Shown: positions 37,982 to 49,783 of the stretch, piece by piece
Position numbering within the stretch: position 1 is the stretch's first letter
Layout of the letters: every line of letters begins with the position of its first letter
NCBI RefSeq assembly: GCF_000281045.1
Contig: NW_008246075.1
Coordinates: forward strand, 34,054-83,836
Reading direction: 5' to 3'
From: Saprolegnia diclina VS20
Lineage: Eukaryota; Oomycota; Saprolegniomycetes; Saprolegniales; Saprolegniaceae
Length of the DNA: 49,783 nt
Program-made: the position numbers and the translations under genes
The notes under the pieces: generated by a model
The model's input: only the letters and a program-made list of their open reading frames with translations
Databases searched by the model: none
What the model was told of the DNA's origin: nothing

Positions 37982-39220
37982 ATGCGCCTGCGGCTTGTCC
38001 AGGTGCTCCACCGCCATGGCGACCGGTCGCCGCTGCACAACGTGTTTGCGGGCGTGCCATGGCGTGCGTCCAAGGAAGATGCGCTCTGGGCGCCCAAGCT
38101 CCATGCGCCCGCGACCGGCGTCTACGGCCAGCTCACGACTCTCGGCGTTGACCAAATGCGAGCCCGGGGCGACCAACTCGTACGTGGGCAACGTGACGAA
38201 TGCAGCGACAACAACTCGTGCACATGTAGCGCGAACAATGCCTGTCGCAAGGATGGACGCTGCGTGATGAACGTATGGACTTGAAGGTGCTGAGCACGCC
38301 GTACGACCGGACGCAGCAGAGCGTGCTGGCGCTGCTCTCGCGCTTGGCCCCGCACGCCGCCGCGATGAGCGACGTGCACGTGCTTCCTCGGCATCTCAAC
38401 TTTATCAACGGTACGAGATCTTATTGGTACCCGCGACGATCAAGCGAGATGTTGCTGCTAGCGTACAGCGCCAACGGCGACGTGATCATTCCGCTCAAGA
38501 TGCAGCTCATCGCCGACCACCCCGAGTACGCCAAGGACGATGCGCGCGTTGAGCCGCTCAAGCAAGAGCTCATGCATCGACTGCCCATGTTCCGCGAGGG
38601 TGGCGAGGCCTTTACGTGGATGAAGGCGGCCGACCACTTCATTTGCCGAGATGCCCACGCCCTCCAGTGCCTTCCAGAGACGCAGGTACGACATCCTTGT
38701 CCGAGAGCTCGCCTATCCTGGTGCTTGTGTAGGAGCTTGCGGCGCCTACCATCGACCACCTCTCGCTGCGATTCCACCAGGTATCACGATACTACGGACG
38801 CAATGACTCCTTCCTTAATGTTGCGCCTAGTACTATACAGACCCGACCATTCTGCGTCTCGTCGCCACGGGGCTGGCCACCGAGCTGCTCGACCAAGTAA
38901 GGAGATGTCGCCTCGACAACGACTCATGGGCCATCATGGTATCTTAGATGGAGCGGCGCATGGACGGTGGCGCGACCAGTGCCAAGGAAGCCATTCGCAT
39001 CTACAGCGGCCACGACGTCTCGCTTCTTGCGCTGCTGTACGCGTTGGATGCATCGTTGGTGCACCCGTTCTGGCCCGACTACAGCGCGGCGGTCGTGCTC
39101 GAGCTGCTTCAGGACGGACCCGACTGGCTCGTGCGCGTGACGCTCGACAATGACGTCGTCGTGCCCCTCGTGCCCTTTTCCGTCTTTGCGAGCGCGTTGC
39201 GGCAAAAGACGCTGTCTTAA
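37982..39220 (+). CDS. Histidine acid phosphatase family protein (6 exons)
   Basis: A branch-2 histidine phosphatase of 329 aa. Exons are 37982-38179, 38230-38410, 38462-38685, 38733-38780, 38831-38896 and 38948-39220, with matching phases. The catalytic motif QVLHRHGDRSPLHN is near residue 10, where the histidine forms the phospho-enzyme. The proton-donor motif YSGHDVSLLALLYALD lies near residue 258. Supporting features are YGQLTTLGVDQMRARG and a middle region with STPYDRTQQSVLALLSRL, matching the family's second arginine segment. The size and lack of a signal peptide fit the ACP6/lysophosphatidic-acid-phosphatase side of the family better than secreted phytases, but this is inference. Its TAA lies 30 bp from the stop codon of the convergent RidA-like gene, so the two 3' UTRs must overlap. 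Confidence 0.88.
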
Positions 39221-39250
39221 ATCCAACGATACGACGAGATCTGCTGTCAT

Positions 39251-39754
39251 TTAGTTTTCGACTTCGACGATGCATTCGACTTCGACGGGGATACCGAGCG
39301 GGAGGGCGTTCGTGCCGACGGCCGACCGCGCGTGGACGCCACGCTCGCCAAAGATCTTGCCGAGCGTGTCCGAGCAGCCGTTGATGACCGACGGCTGCGC
39401 GGTGAAGCCATCGACGCAGTTGACAAAGCCGACGACCTTGACGATGCGCTTGACCTTGTCGAGGTCACCGAGCTCGGCCTTGAGCGTCGCGCACAAGGCG
39501 AGCGCGACGTGGTGCGCGGCTTCGTAGCCATCCTCAGCCGTGAGGTCCGCGCCGATCTTGCCCTTGATCAAGTCGCCGCCCGCGGGCTGCGGCAAGTGGC
39601 CGGCCGTGAAGATCATGTTGCCCGAGCGGACGCACGGGCGGTAGTTGCCCTTGGGCTCGGCGACGCCGGGAAGGACGTAGCCGAGTTCCTTGATGCGGGC
39701 CTCCGTGTGGACGCGGCGAAGGAGCGGCTTGGCGATGGCGAACGTGCGCTGCAT
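39251..39754 (-). CDS. RidA/YjgF/UK114 family protein, probably mitochondrial
   Basis: A 167-aa protein of the Rid family. The best-known members hydrolyse reactive enamine/imine intermediates made by PLP enzymes. The N-terminus (MQRTFAIAKPLLRRVHTEAR) is basic and amphipathic with no acidic residue until about position 18, which suggests a mitochondrial presequence. The Rid core starts at LGYVLPGVAEPKGNYRPCVR, followed by GNMIFTAGHLPQ. The C-terminal signature ARSAVGTNALPLGIPVEVE contains the conserved arginine and the proline-Val-Glu end of the family. I chose the ATG at 39754 because the upstream frame is low quality. Versions with this RSAVG-type ending are a subgroup distinct from classical RidA, so activity on imines is likely but unproven. 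Confidence 0.9.
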   Translation of the reverse strand: MQRTFAIAKPLLRRVHTEARIKELGYVLPGVAEPKGNYRPCVRSGNMIFTAGHLPQPAGGDLIKGKIGADLTAEDGYEAAHHVALALCATLKAELGDLDKVKRIVKVVGFVNCVDGFTAQPSVINGCSDTLGKIFGERGVHARSAVGTNALPLGIPVEVECIVEVEN

Positions 39755-40450
39755 GATGGCAATGCAAAAGTGAACGCTACACCCCAGATTCGGCCGAGCA
39801 TACAAAGTCCAAGCCAAACCCGACCAATCCCACCGTGTCTCTTGGATTTGCCGTGCTTCAAGCAGCAGTCCAATGACGTTATACTCGTAGATCGAATAAA
39901 AACGCAGTGCAATATGCATTCTGGCAGTTTAACGTCACCAGATCGACGCACGCCACGCACCCATGCCCTTTGAGTGGCCGAAAAAGGGCACTTTTGAGCC
40001 AATCGAATCGCGCCGCAGACAGGCGGTCTTGTGACAGGCGAAGGGCGCCCCGGGTCCACCATGGACAGTGGCGCTGGGCTGTGGCGGCGCTGACGCGTTC
40101 CTCTTGAGCAGCTATCAACAAGGCCCAGCGAGCTTCCTACGCGCGACAGCTGCGCCTCCTAAGAGAGTGGCAAGGCGCAGGTGGGAAGCCTCCATCATCC
40201 GACGGCAGCCATGCTGGCGAATGGAGATGGTTGACCGCAGAGCCATGTACTGCGCGTTGGATTATCGTACACGAAGTTCGGCGGCTGGTTGGACAGCAGC
40301 ACGCCGTCGCATGACTCAGAGATACGCTCTCACGGGCGCGCTTGTCTGCATCGCCTGGGCCCCATACGCCCTCGCTTTTACGACAGTATATGTATCCCGT
40401 TATACAGCGTTACCGCAGCGCCAAGCGATCTGCAGCAAAACTACGATCCC
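39755..40450. other. Intergenic with a CCAAT box, no gene seen
   Basis: About 0.7 kb upstream of the RidA-like gene and downstream of the kinase gene. CCAAT (39824-39828, cgaCCAATcc) lies 70 bp from the RidA-like ATG, and another (gagCCAATcg) is near 39998. Open frames here are short. Confidence 0.4.
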
Positions 40451-42109
40451 TCAGGCAGTCTTGGTCGACTCGGGCTTGGTGTCGCCACTGTTGGAGCTCG
40501 CCGACGACGCTTGCTTGATGAGCTCCTTCTCCTTGACGGCCTTGCGCGCGTTGTTGGCCCACTTGTTGGACGAGATCTTCATGCGCGTGAGCGCGGCCAT
40601 GGACGGAATGCGCGTGAACGCATTCTGAATGTCGTCGGCCGACACTTCAACGGTCTCGATCTGTTGGCTTTGAAAGTCCTCGCGCTGGCTCTCGTAGCCG
40701 CGGTTGACCCACGGGTGCCGCTTCATCTCGGTGATCGTGAGTCGCTTCGCCGGGTCCTTCTCGAGGAGACCGAGGAGGAGCGACGTCAGCTCCAGGTGCG
40801 CTTGCACCGCATTCGGGAGTGTGATGGGCTACACAAGCATATGCCATGAACCACCGCTGAAAATGCCGAAATACGGACGTTGTTTTGGATCATATCAAAG
40901 AGTTCCTACATCAAACAGCAAATATTCGTGATTGCACCGACCGATTATACGGTCCCGTACCGTGACTTCGGCTGAAAAGTACGGGAGCGAGCCAAAGAGC
41001 ATCGCATACAGCGTAATACCAAGCGCCCAAATATCGGCCACAAAGGCGCTGTACGGCTCCTGCACACCACTTGAGCCAAGCGTCCAACACAGATATGGAG
41101 GACGCACCGACGCCATCGACTCGGGGGCCATGTAGGCATACGTGCCGGCCGAGTTGGTCAAGTAGCCGTGCGCCACGGGCTGCGCGGCCGGCGCCTTGTC
41201 ATCAAAAAAGTGGGCGACACCGAAGTCCGCAATCTTGACCGTGCCCTGGTTGCCCACAAGGATGTTTTCGGGCTTGAGATCCCTAGCAGAAGCGTCAACT
41301 CCCACGAAGAGCGCGCGCAAGACGATGTGTACCGGTGGCAAATGTCGTTGGTGTGGAGGTACTCGAGGCCAATGAGGAGCTCGCGGAAACACTTGCGGGC
41401 AATGTGCAGAGGAAGCCCGTTCTTGGCCAGCTGCACGGCCGGGGTCGTTGGCGCCGGCGCACTAAAGCTATGTGCGTCGATGGACGGTACGTACGAGAGC
41501 TGGGCGGCGTCCCAGACCATGATCTGCCCATACGGAGCGTACTCGAGCACGAGCACGAGCTGCTCGTCGCCATCATCGAGGACGGCTTCGAGCGAGACCA
41601 AGTTGGCGTGCGACAGCTTCTTCATGATGGCAATTTCGATCTGCACCTTGTCAAAGGCCGTCGAGACAATCTAAAGGACGATGAGGAGACGAACGCAAGA
41701 CCAAGAAGACGGCGGTGGGTACCATGCGCCGGCCTTCGCGCTTGAACTCCTTCATTTTCTTTAGCAGCGACGTCTTGAACTCCTTCATGGCCACGAGGTC
41801 GTCCTTCTGGTTATCGTGGACCTTGCGCCGACAGAGCTTGACGACCGCCGTCGCGCCCTTCCCGAGCTCCTTGACAAACTCGAACTCTGCGAGCACGTTG
41901 CTCGGGCACGGGCTACCGGCGTCGTTGTCGTCGTCTTGCGGCGACAAGCACACACCCGACGACGCCCCCGTCGAGACGACGTGGGCCGGCGCGACGACCG
42001 GCTTGGGCGCGGCCACCGGCATGGGCGGCGGCGCGGCTACGGACGACTCCTTGCGCTTGAAGAGGCCGCCGAAGAAGCCCTTGATCGACTTGTCGGGCTT
42101 GTTGCTCAT
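40451..42109 (-). CDS. Serine/threonine kinase of the CaMKK/LKB1-like (AMPK-activating) type (6 exons)
   Basis: A 467-aa protein kinase. Exons are 42109-41723, 41670-41333, 41282-41108, 41059-40961, 40905-40879 and 40828-40451, all in phase. The fifth exon is only 27 nt. Kinase landmarks are the glycine loop VKELGKGATAVVKL, the ATP-binding lysine in VAMKEFKTS, HRDLKPENILVGNQGTVKI with the catalytic aspartate, IADFGVAHFF with DFG, and GTYAYMAPES with APE. The loop after DFG and the overall kinase signature resemble CaMKK, plant GRIK and yeast Sak1 kinases, which activate SNF1/AMPK. That assignment is from resemblance only. A Pro/Ala/Val-rich N-terminal region of about 80 residues starts with a Lys-rich KGFFGGLFKRKES. 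No calmodulin-binding segment is evident at the C-terminus. Confidence 0.88.
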
Positions 42110-42176
42110 CGTGCTGCTGCCGGCGGTGAGATAAGTCACGGTTTGGCCCGCGGACTTTGGTTTTCGAATCGCTTTG

Positions 42177-42227
42177 ATTGGTCAAAATACTGTGATCGGC
42201 CTTTGGCAGGCGTCAGAAAAGACCAAT
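42177..42227 (-). promoter_or_regulatory. Pair of CCAAT boxes upstream of the kinase gene
   Basis: ATTGG (42177-42181, tttgATTGGtca) and an opposed CCAAT (42223-42227, gaCCAATcag) lie 68-118 bp upstream of the kinase ATG, 46 bp apart in inverted orientation. The rest of the 686-bp gap up to PAM16 shows no gene. Confidence 0.4.
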
Positions 42228-42795
42228 CAGCGACGTCGAATGTGGTCGAGAGCGCAATCGGTCTTTTCTAACCGGCAACGTCAGCTCCGCGCATCGCCCC
42301 TCGCTGCAACTACGGACGTCGTGTTTGAGAACACGAGTATTATTGGCTACGACCGCGGGGCCTTCACCAGTAGCTCTTAATAGGGTGCTTCCAGAGCCTC
42401 CAAATCTGATTTTCAATCTGGTTTTTCGAGGGATTCAGATTCAATCTGGCAACACGTTAGCCGAACCGACGACTTGCATCTCGCTGGGTTCCCAACGACA
42501 GCACCATGGAAGGTATGAGCAACCGAACCGTCCAAGAATGCCATGTAGTTAGCATAGGTCTACTGGACGCGAGGTAGTACAATCTTCGCAATGCTCGCAA
42601 GGGTTGTTGTCGACGTGCGCATCTGTCTACGGCTGCCGAGGGATCGTAAACCGGTTGAAGCGGTTTTGTCAACCGTGAACCGCGATGGCTGCACACTATT
42701 TCAGATCTGTTTCTCGACGGTTCGAAAACATATAGTGTTTTGAACGGATCCGGATAATCGGCCAGTTCTGTTTTTCCACCACCAGCAGCAGCAGC

Positions 42796-43179
42796 ATGTC
42801 GGGGCAGGTCGCGCGCTTGATCGCCAACATCGTCGTCGCCGGCGCCGGCGTCGTCTCCAAGGCCTTCGTGCAGGCGTACCAGCAGGCCATCGTCAACGCC
42901 AAGAGCGGCAAGACCTCGGTCGCGAGCTCGGCCTCGGTCTCCCTCAAGGCCAAGATGTCCAAGGAGCAGGCCATCGAGGTGCTCAACCTCAAGCCCAACC
43001 CGTCCGCCGCCGAGATTGAAAAGCAATTCGACCGGTACTTTAAAGCCAACGACACGGCAGGTGGCGGCGGCTCGTACTACCTACAGTCCAAGATCTTTCG
43101 GGCAAAGGAAGCACTCCTCAAGGTCGACGAGCCGGCGCCCGAGGCCAAGCCCGAGGCGGCCGAGGCCACCAAGCCGTAG
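42796..43179 (+). CDS. PAM16: PAM16/TIM16, mitochondrial import motor J-like subunit
   Basis: A 127-aa single-exon protein of the inner-membrane presequence import motor. Pam16 binds Pam18 and restrains its stimulation of mitochondrial Hsp70. The N-terminus (MSGQVARLIANIVVAGAGVV) is the hydrophobic matrix-side anchor region of the family. The degenerate J-like domain follows: SKEQAIEVLNLKP, then QFDRYFKANDTAGGGGSYYL, then QSKIFRAKEALL. HPD, the motif of true J proteins, is replaced by AND, as expected for Pam16. The last 20 residues are an Ala/Glu/Pro/Lys tail. Length is typical. The gene is convergent with DHX38, with a 212-bp gap. Confidence 0.95.
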   Translation: MSGQVARLIANIVVAGAGVVSKAFVQAYQQAIVNAKSGKTSVASSASVSLKAKMSKEQAIEVLNLKPNPSAAEIEKQFDRYFKANDTAGGGGSYYLQSKIFRAKEALLKVDEPAPEAKPEAAEATKP

Positions 43180-43391
43180 ATATCCCTTTCTAGAACCCCC
43201 AGCCAACGACTACTATCCTTCAATCTATCCGTGTGTGTACTAGAGATCATCGTCCTTCGTCTTGCGCAGCCTCGTCGAAAGCAAAGATGCATGCTTGACC
43301 ACGTTAAAACCCAAAGCGCAATGGCGTCCGCAGCGGCGTCTTGGCCTGCTTGTTGGCGCGGCCCGGTGTCACCCTACATAACACAGATGCC

Positions 43392-47446
<4,055 letters not shown>

Positions 47447-49664
47447 GGTCTTGCTGCTCTTCGCCACCGACCTCAAAGCAGAATACTGCATCTTTGGATA
47501 GACTTGTACATATTATAAACTCGCATTTTCGATATGATATAAATCCTGTGAAATTCGATTCGCTGCCAACTGTGAGACTCAAGAGTCATAGAGTCATATT
47601 AATACAAGTACAAGTAGAGAGAACGCAAGTAGAGAGAGATAAGATAAGGGTTTATGGATTCTTGGTAGAGACCTCCGTAGCGCGGCTTGAACGCACTAAG
47701 CTCAATCTGAAAATGAACGACTTGGCTGGATTTCTCTATTCGGCGTCAAGACGATGTCAGTCCGGGCTGATCAGTCGCCATCTATCGAGTCGCCCGTAGA
47801 GTCATGCATACACTGGAAGAGCCATTTCGCCTACGCATACCGAGTACAAGCCGAATGCAAGCGTGGTGCTCGTGCACCGTGAGCCCAAACGCACGACATG
47901 TTGTCCACGTTCTTCGGTGCGGCCAGAACCTTGAACTCCTCGTTTGGCGTTGGCCTTCCACCCGATCTAAGAGTCGTCTCGTACAGAGACCTCTCGCCTG
48001 GTCTACTACGCAACGCAAAGCGACGTACCTCGGGCTGCACCGTTCCATGTTAGCACCGTCGGAAAGCTATCTCTGTCGCACGAAAGATGGCTTGTTGCTG
48101 AAGGAGCTCCGTCAAACGGTCCGTCCCGGTGGATGCCAAGCCGTAATGCCTGCGAGGTCTCGGCCATCCCACTTCCTCAAGATGTACACGCCTGTGGGCG
48201 AGCGCTCTCTCGCCGCACCAAAGGCAATATGGACGCTCGTGGTGGCACTGCTGCACGCAACCAGTACGTGTCTGGGAAAGCAAGCTTCTGAGAATGGAAG
48301 CCTTCTCTATTGACGAAGGGGTCCTCTTCTGGCGCTTGCCAAGCCGAGTGAACAGAGATGCCGAGACTGCGTTGTGGATGCTACCGCGGAAAGACTCTTG
48401 GTGGGGTCCACGCGCTACTAGGTCGTCTGAACTGCGACGGTAATTCGACGGATGCGTTCAAACGGGCGGCTCTGTCGCCTCACATTGCTGTGTGTAGGGG
48501 TCTTGACTTGCTCGTCTGCGACCGCGCAAGCGTACTGCGGAGACGTACTTTCTTCTGAACGACGAGTGCTGCACAGACGTAGCAGCACTTGGTCGTAGCA
48601 GCCACCAACGCCCACATCCAACGACCCTAAATCGACTGGTTTGGTGTATTGGGCTGTTCGCTTGTAAAGCTGCGGTGCCATCAACTGCACTCCACGGTTC
48701 GAGAAGACCTTCCCCAACCAAGCTCTATGGTAGAGCAAGCGAGCTTTGGCAGACGAATGAGGAGAAGAGGGTTCAGGGATGCGGCGGCGTTGTTCGTGCA
48801 TTCGAGTGCCTGTGTCATTGAATACTGACAGCGTCTCCTTACGGGTCATGAAAGGTTGTGCGTCGGTGGTAAGCAAGCCTTCGAGACAGCAATCGGCGCC
48901 TGGACCGCGAGGACATCTCATACATCATACTTACTGTACTGCTTCCCAGCCTACGCTGGCGCCGACTTGGTGATCAACGACGGCGAGAGTTGCGGCTACT
49001 GACCCCTATTCCTTTTACCTTGGTCGCGTGCGACGACCGCGCATGTGGCTGCGTGCGGCGCAACGCGGTTGACAACACGACGACCAATGATCCATCGCTC
49101 TCACAAATGAGTGCGCAGAGATAGCGCGAGTCCATACATGCAGTCATCTCCTGACCTTCCACTGCTAATCGTCTATATTTGCTAGGTTGCAGGATACGAA
49201 CAATAGACTCTTTCGTCAAAAGTTCGACGACCCACCAAAAGTTTGTGCATCGAACACCAAACACTTGTTCCACTGCGTCGTCCTCGATCCAAAATATCTT
49301 TGCGCCAACAATCCCGCACACAAATGTCCCTTTTTTCAACATTCGAAGCTCCTACTTATGTCGAGTTACCCACAATTTGACGATTTCCAGATTGTTGAAT
49401 CTTGATTTTAAGGGAATATTCCGTTGCGCCGGTCGCACCGGATCGCAGCAACCGTCCCTCTGATTGGTAGAAACCCAATTCACATTTTTGGTTGCAATTC
49501 AACAGACTCTCTCCGCCCATACATCGATACTGTCAAGTGTATCGACACTGTGAGTGTCGAAAAAGAGAGCGCTTTCCCGGGTACTCACTCTCTCCAGCGC
49601 GCGACCAAGATCGTCGACCTCACTTTGCCTTTTTTGCCTTTGCCTCCGCAGCCCCCCACACATA
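47447..49664. other. Gene-poor 2.2-kb region with broken frames
   Basis: This is the longest stretch without a gene. Short minus-strand frames read partly protein-like (near 48060-48130, LTELLQQQAIFRATEIAF; near 47900-48000, GERSLYETTLRSGGRPTP), but stops interrupt them and they lack G/C third-position bias. A 167-codon minus frame at 48418-48921 has no recognisable family. I suspect decayed mobile-element or gene debris but cannot name it. No terminal repeats were found by eye. Confidence 0.35.
49524..49560. promoter_or_regulatory. Two overlapping hairpin-forming repeats upstream of the secreted-protein gene
   Basis: TCGATAC (49524-49530) pairs with GTATCGA (49539-49545), and TCGACAC (49542-49548) pairs with GTGTCGA (49554-49560). 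The halves share bases 49542-49545, so only one hairpin can form at a time. The two units are also near-direct repeats (ATCGAyACTGT). They end about 105 bp before the ATG. Confidence 0.5.
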
Positions 49665-49783
49665 ATGAAGACTGCGTTCCTCCTCCTCACGCTCTCGGCG
49701 GCCGCGACGGCCACGTCGCAGCAGCAGTTCAAGGTCTGCAAGACCCACGACGACTGCAACCAAGGCTTCTTCTGCCGCCCCAC
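49665..49783 (+). CDS. Secreted cysteine-rich protein, 5' end only
   Basis: The ATG at 49665 opens a frame that continues past the window edge, with 39 complete codons visible. MKTAFLLLTLSAAATATS is a clear secretory signal peptide with a short basic start, a leucine core and a small-residue cleavage region. The mature part begins with glutamines and then FKVCKTHDDCNQGFFCRP, with cysteines spaced C-x5-C-x5-C as in small disulphide-rich domains. Oomycetes secrete many such proteins, some acting on hosts or substrates, but there is too little sequence to assign a function. Confidence 0.75.
   Translation, partial: MKTAFLLLTLSAAATATSQQQFKVCKTHDDCNQGFFCRP

Overview
The window looks like nuclear DNA from an oomycete, most likely of the Saprolegniales (inference from gene content and style, not a database match). 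Supporting signs are tightly packed eukaryotic genes on both strands, GC-rich third codon positions, and very short introns of mostly 40-55 nt that usually start GTAC or GTNN and end TAG. It carries ciliary/flagellar genes alongside myosin, dynactin and spliceosomal genes, and a CSC1/TMEM63 channel with a large extracellular insert. Joining exons across these short introns gave intact reading frames for ten genes. In each, the exon lengths sum to a whole number of codons.

Layout. 46-2014 (-): KH-like protein with a long unassigned C-terminal region. 2930-5728 (+): histidyl-tRNA synthetase with a long N-terminal extension. 5929-7235 (-): a decayed stretch with unrecognised coding-like exons and a clear BBS5 pseudogene. 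7365-8311 (+): a DZIP1-like ciliary protein. 8389-11875 (+): a CSC1/OSCA/TMEM63-type channel. 12689-12949 (-): a small conserved-looking protein. 13412-14956 (+): ADA2. 15704-18129 (+): an Hsp110-type chaperone with heat-shock elements upstream. 18437-22102 (-): dynactin p150. 23011-23673 (+): a GNAT acetyltransferase. 23716-24030 (-): a broken coding relic. 24640-26450 (+): a DegT-type PLP enzyme in 11 exons. 26867-27860 (-): an unrecognised gene with a frame change.

The right half holds two head-to-head DUF2235 hydrolase paralogs (28167-29375 - and 30379-31596 +), an IQ-motif myosin (32053-36385 -), a histidine acid phosphatase (37982-39220 +) whose stop lies 30 bp from that of a RidA-like protein (39251-39754 -), a CaMKK/LKB1-like kinase (40451-42109 -), PAM16 (42796-43179 +), the 16-exon spliceosomal helicase DHX38/Prp16 (43392-47446 -), and the start of a secreted cysteine-rich protein cut by the window edge (49665 +).

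There is no bacterial-style operon or obvious gene cluster; most genes are independent housekeeping units. The themes worth noting are a pair of neighbouring ciliary loci in which one member is dead, a duplicated lipase-like pair, a recurring GATACCT/TTGATA sequence shared by an intergenic inverted repeat and DHX38 introns, and several gene-poor stretches with degraded coding fragments. I found no tRNA, rRNA, CRISPR array or intact transposon.
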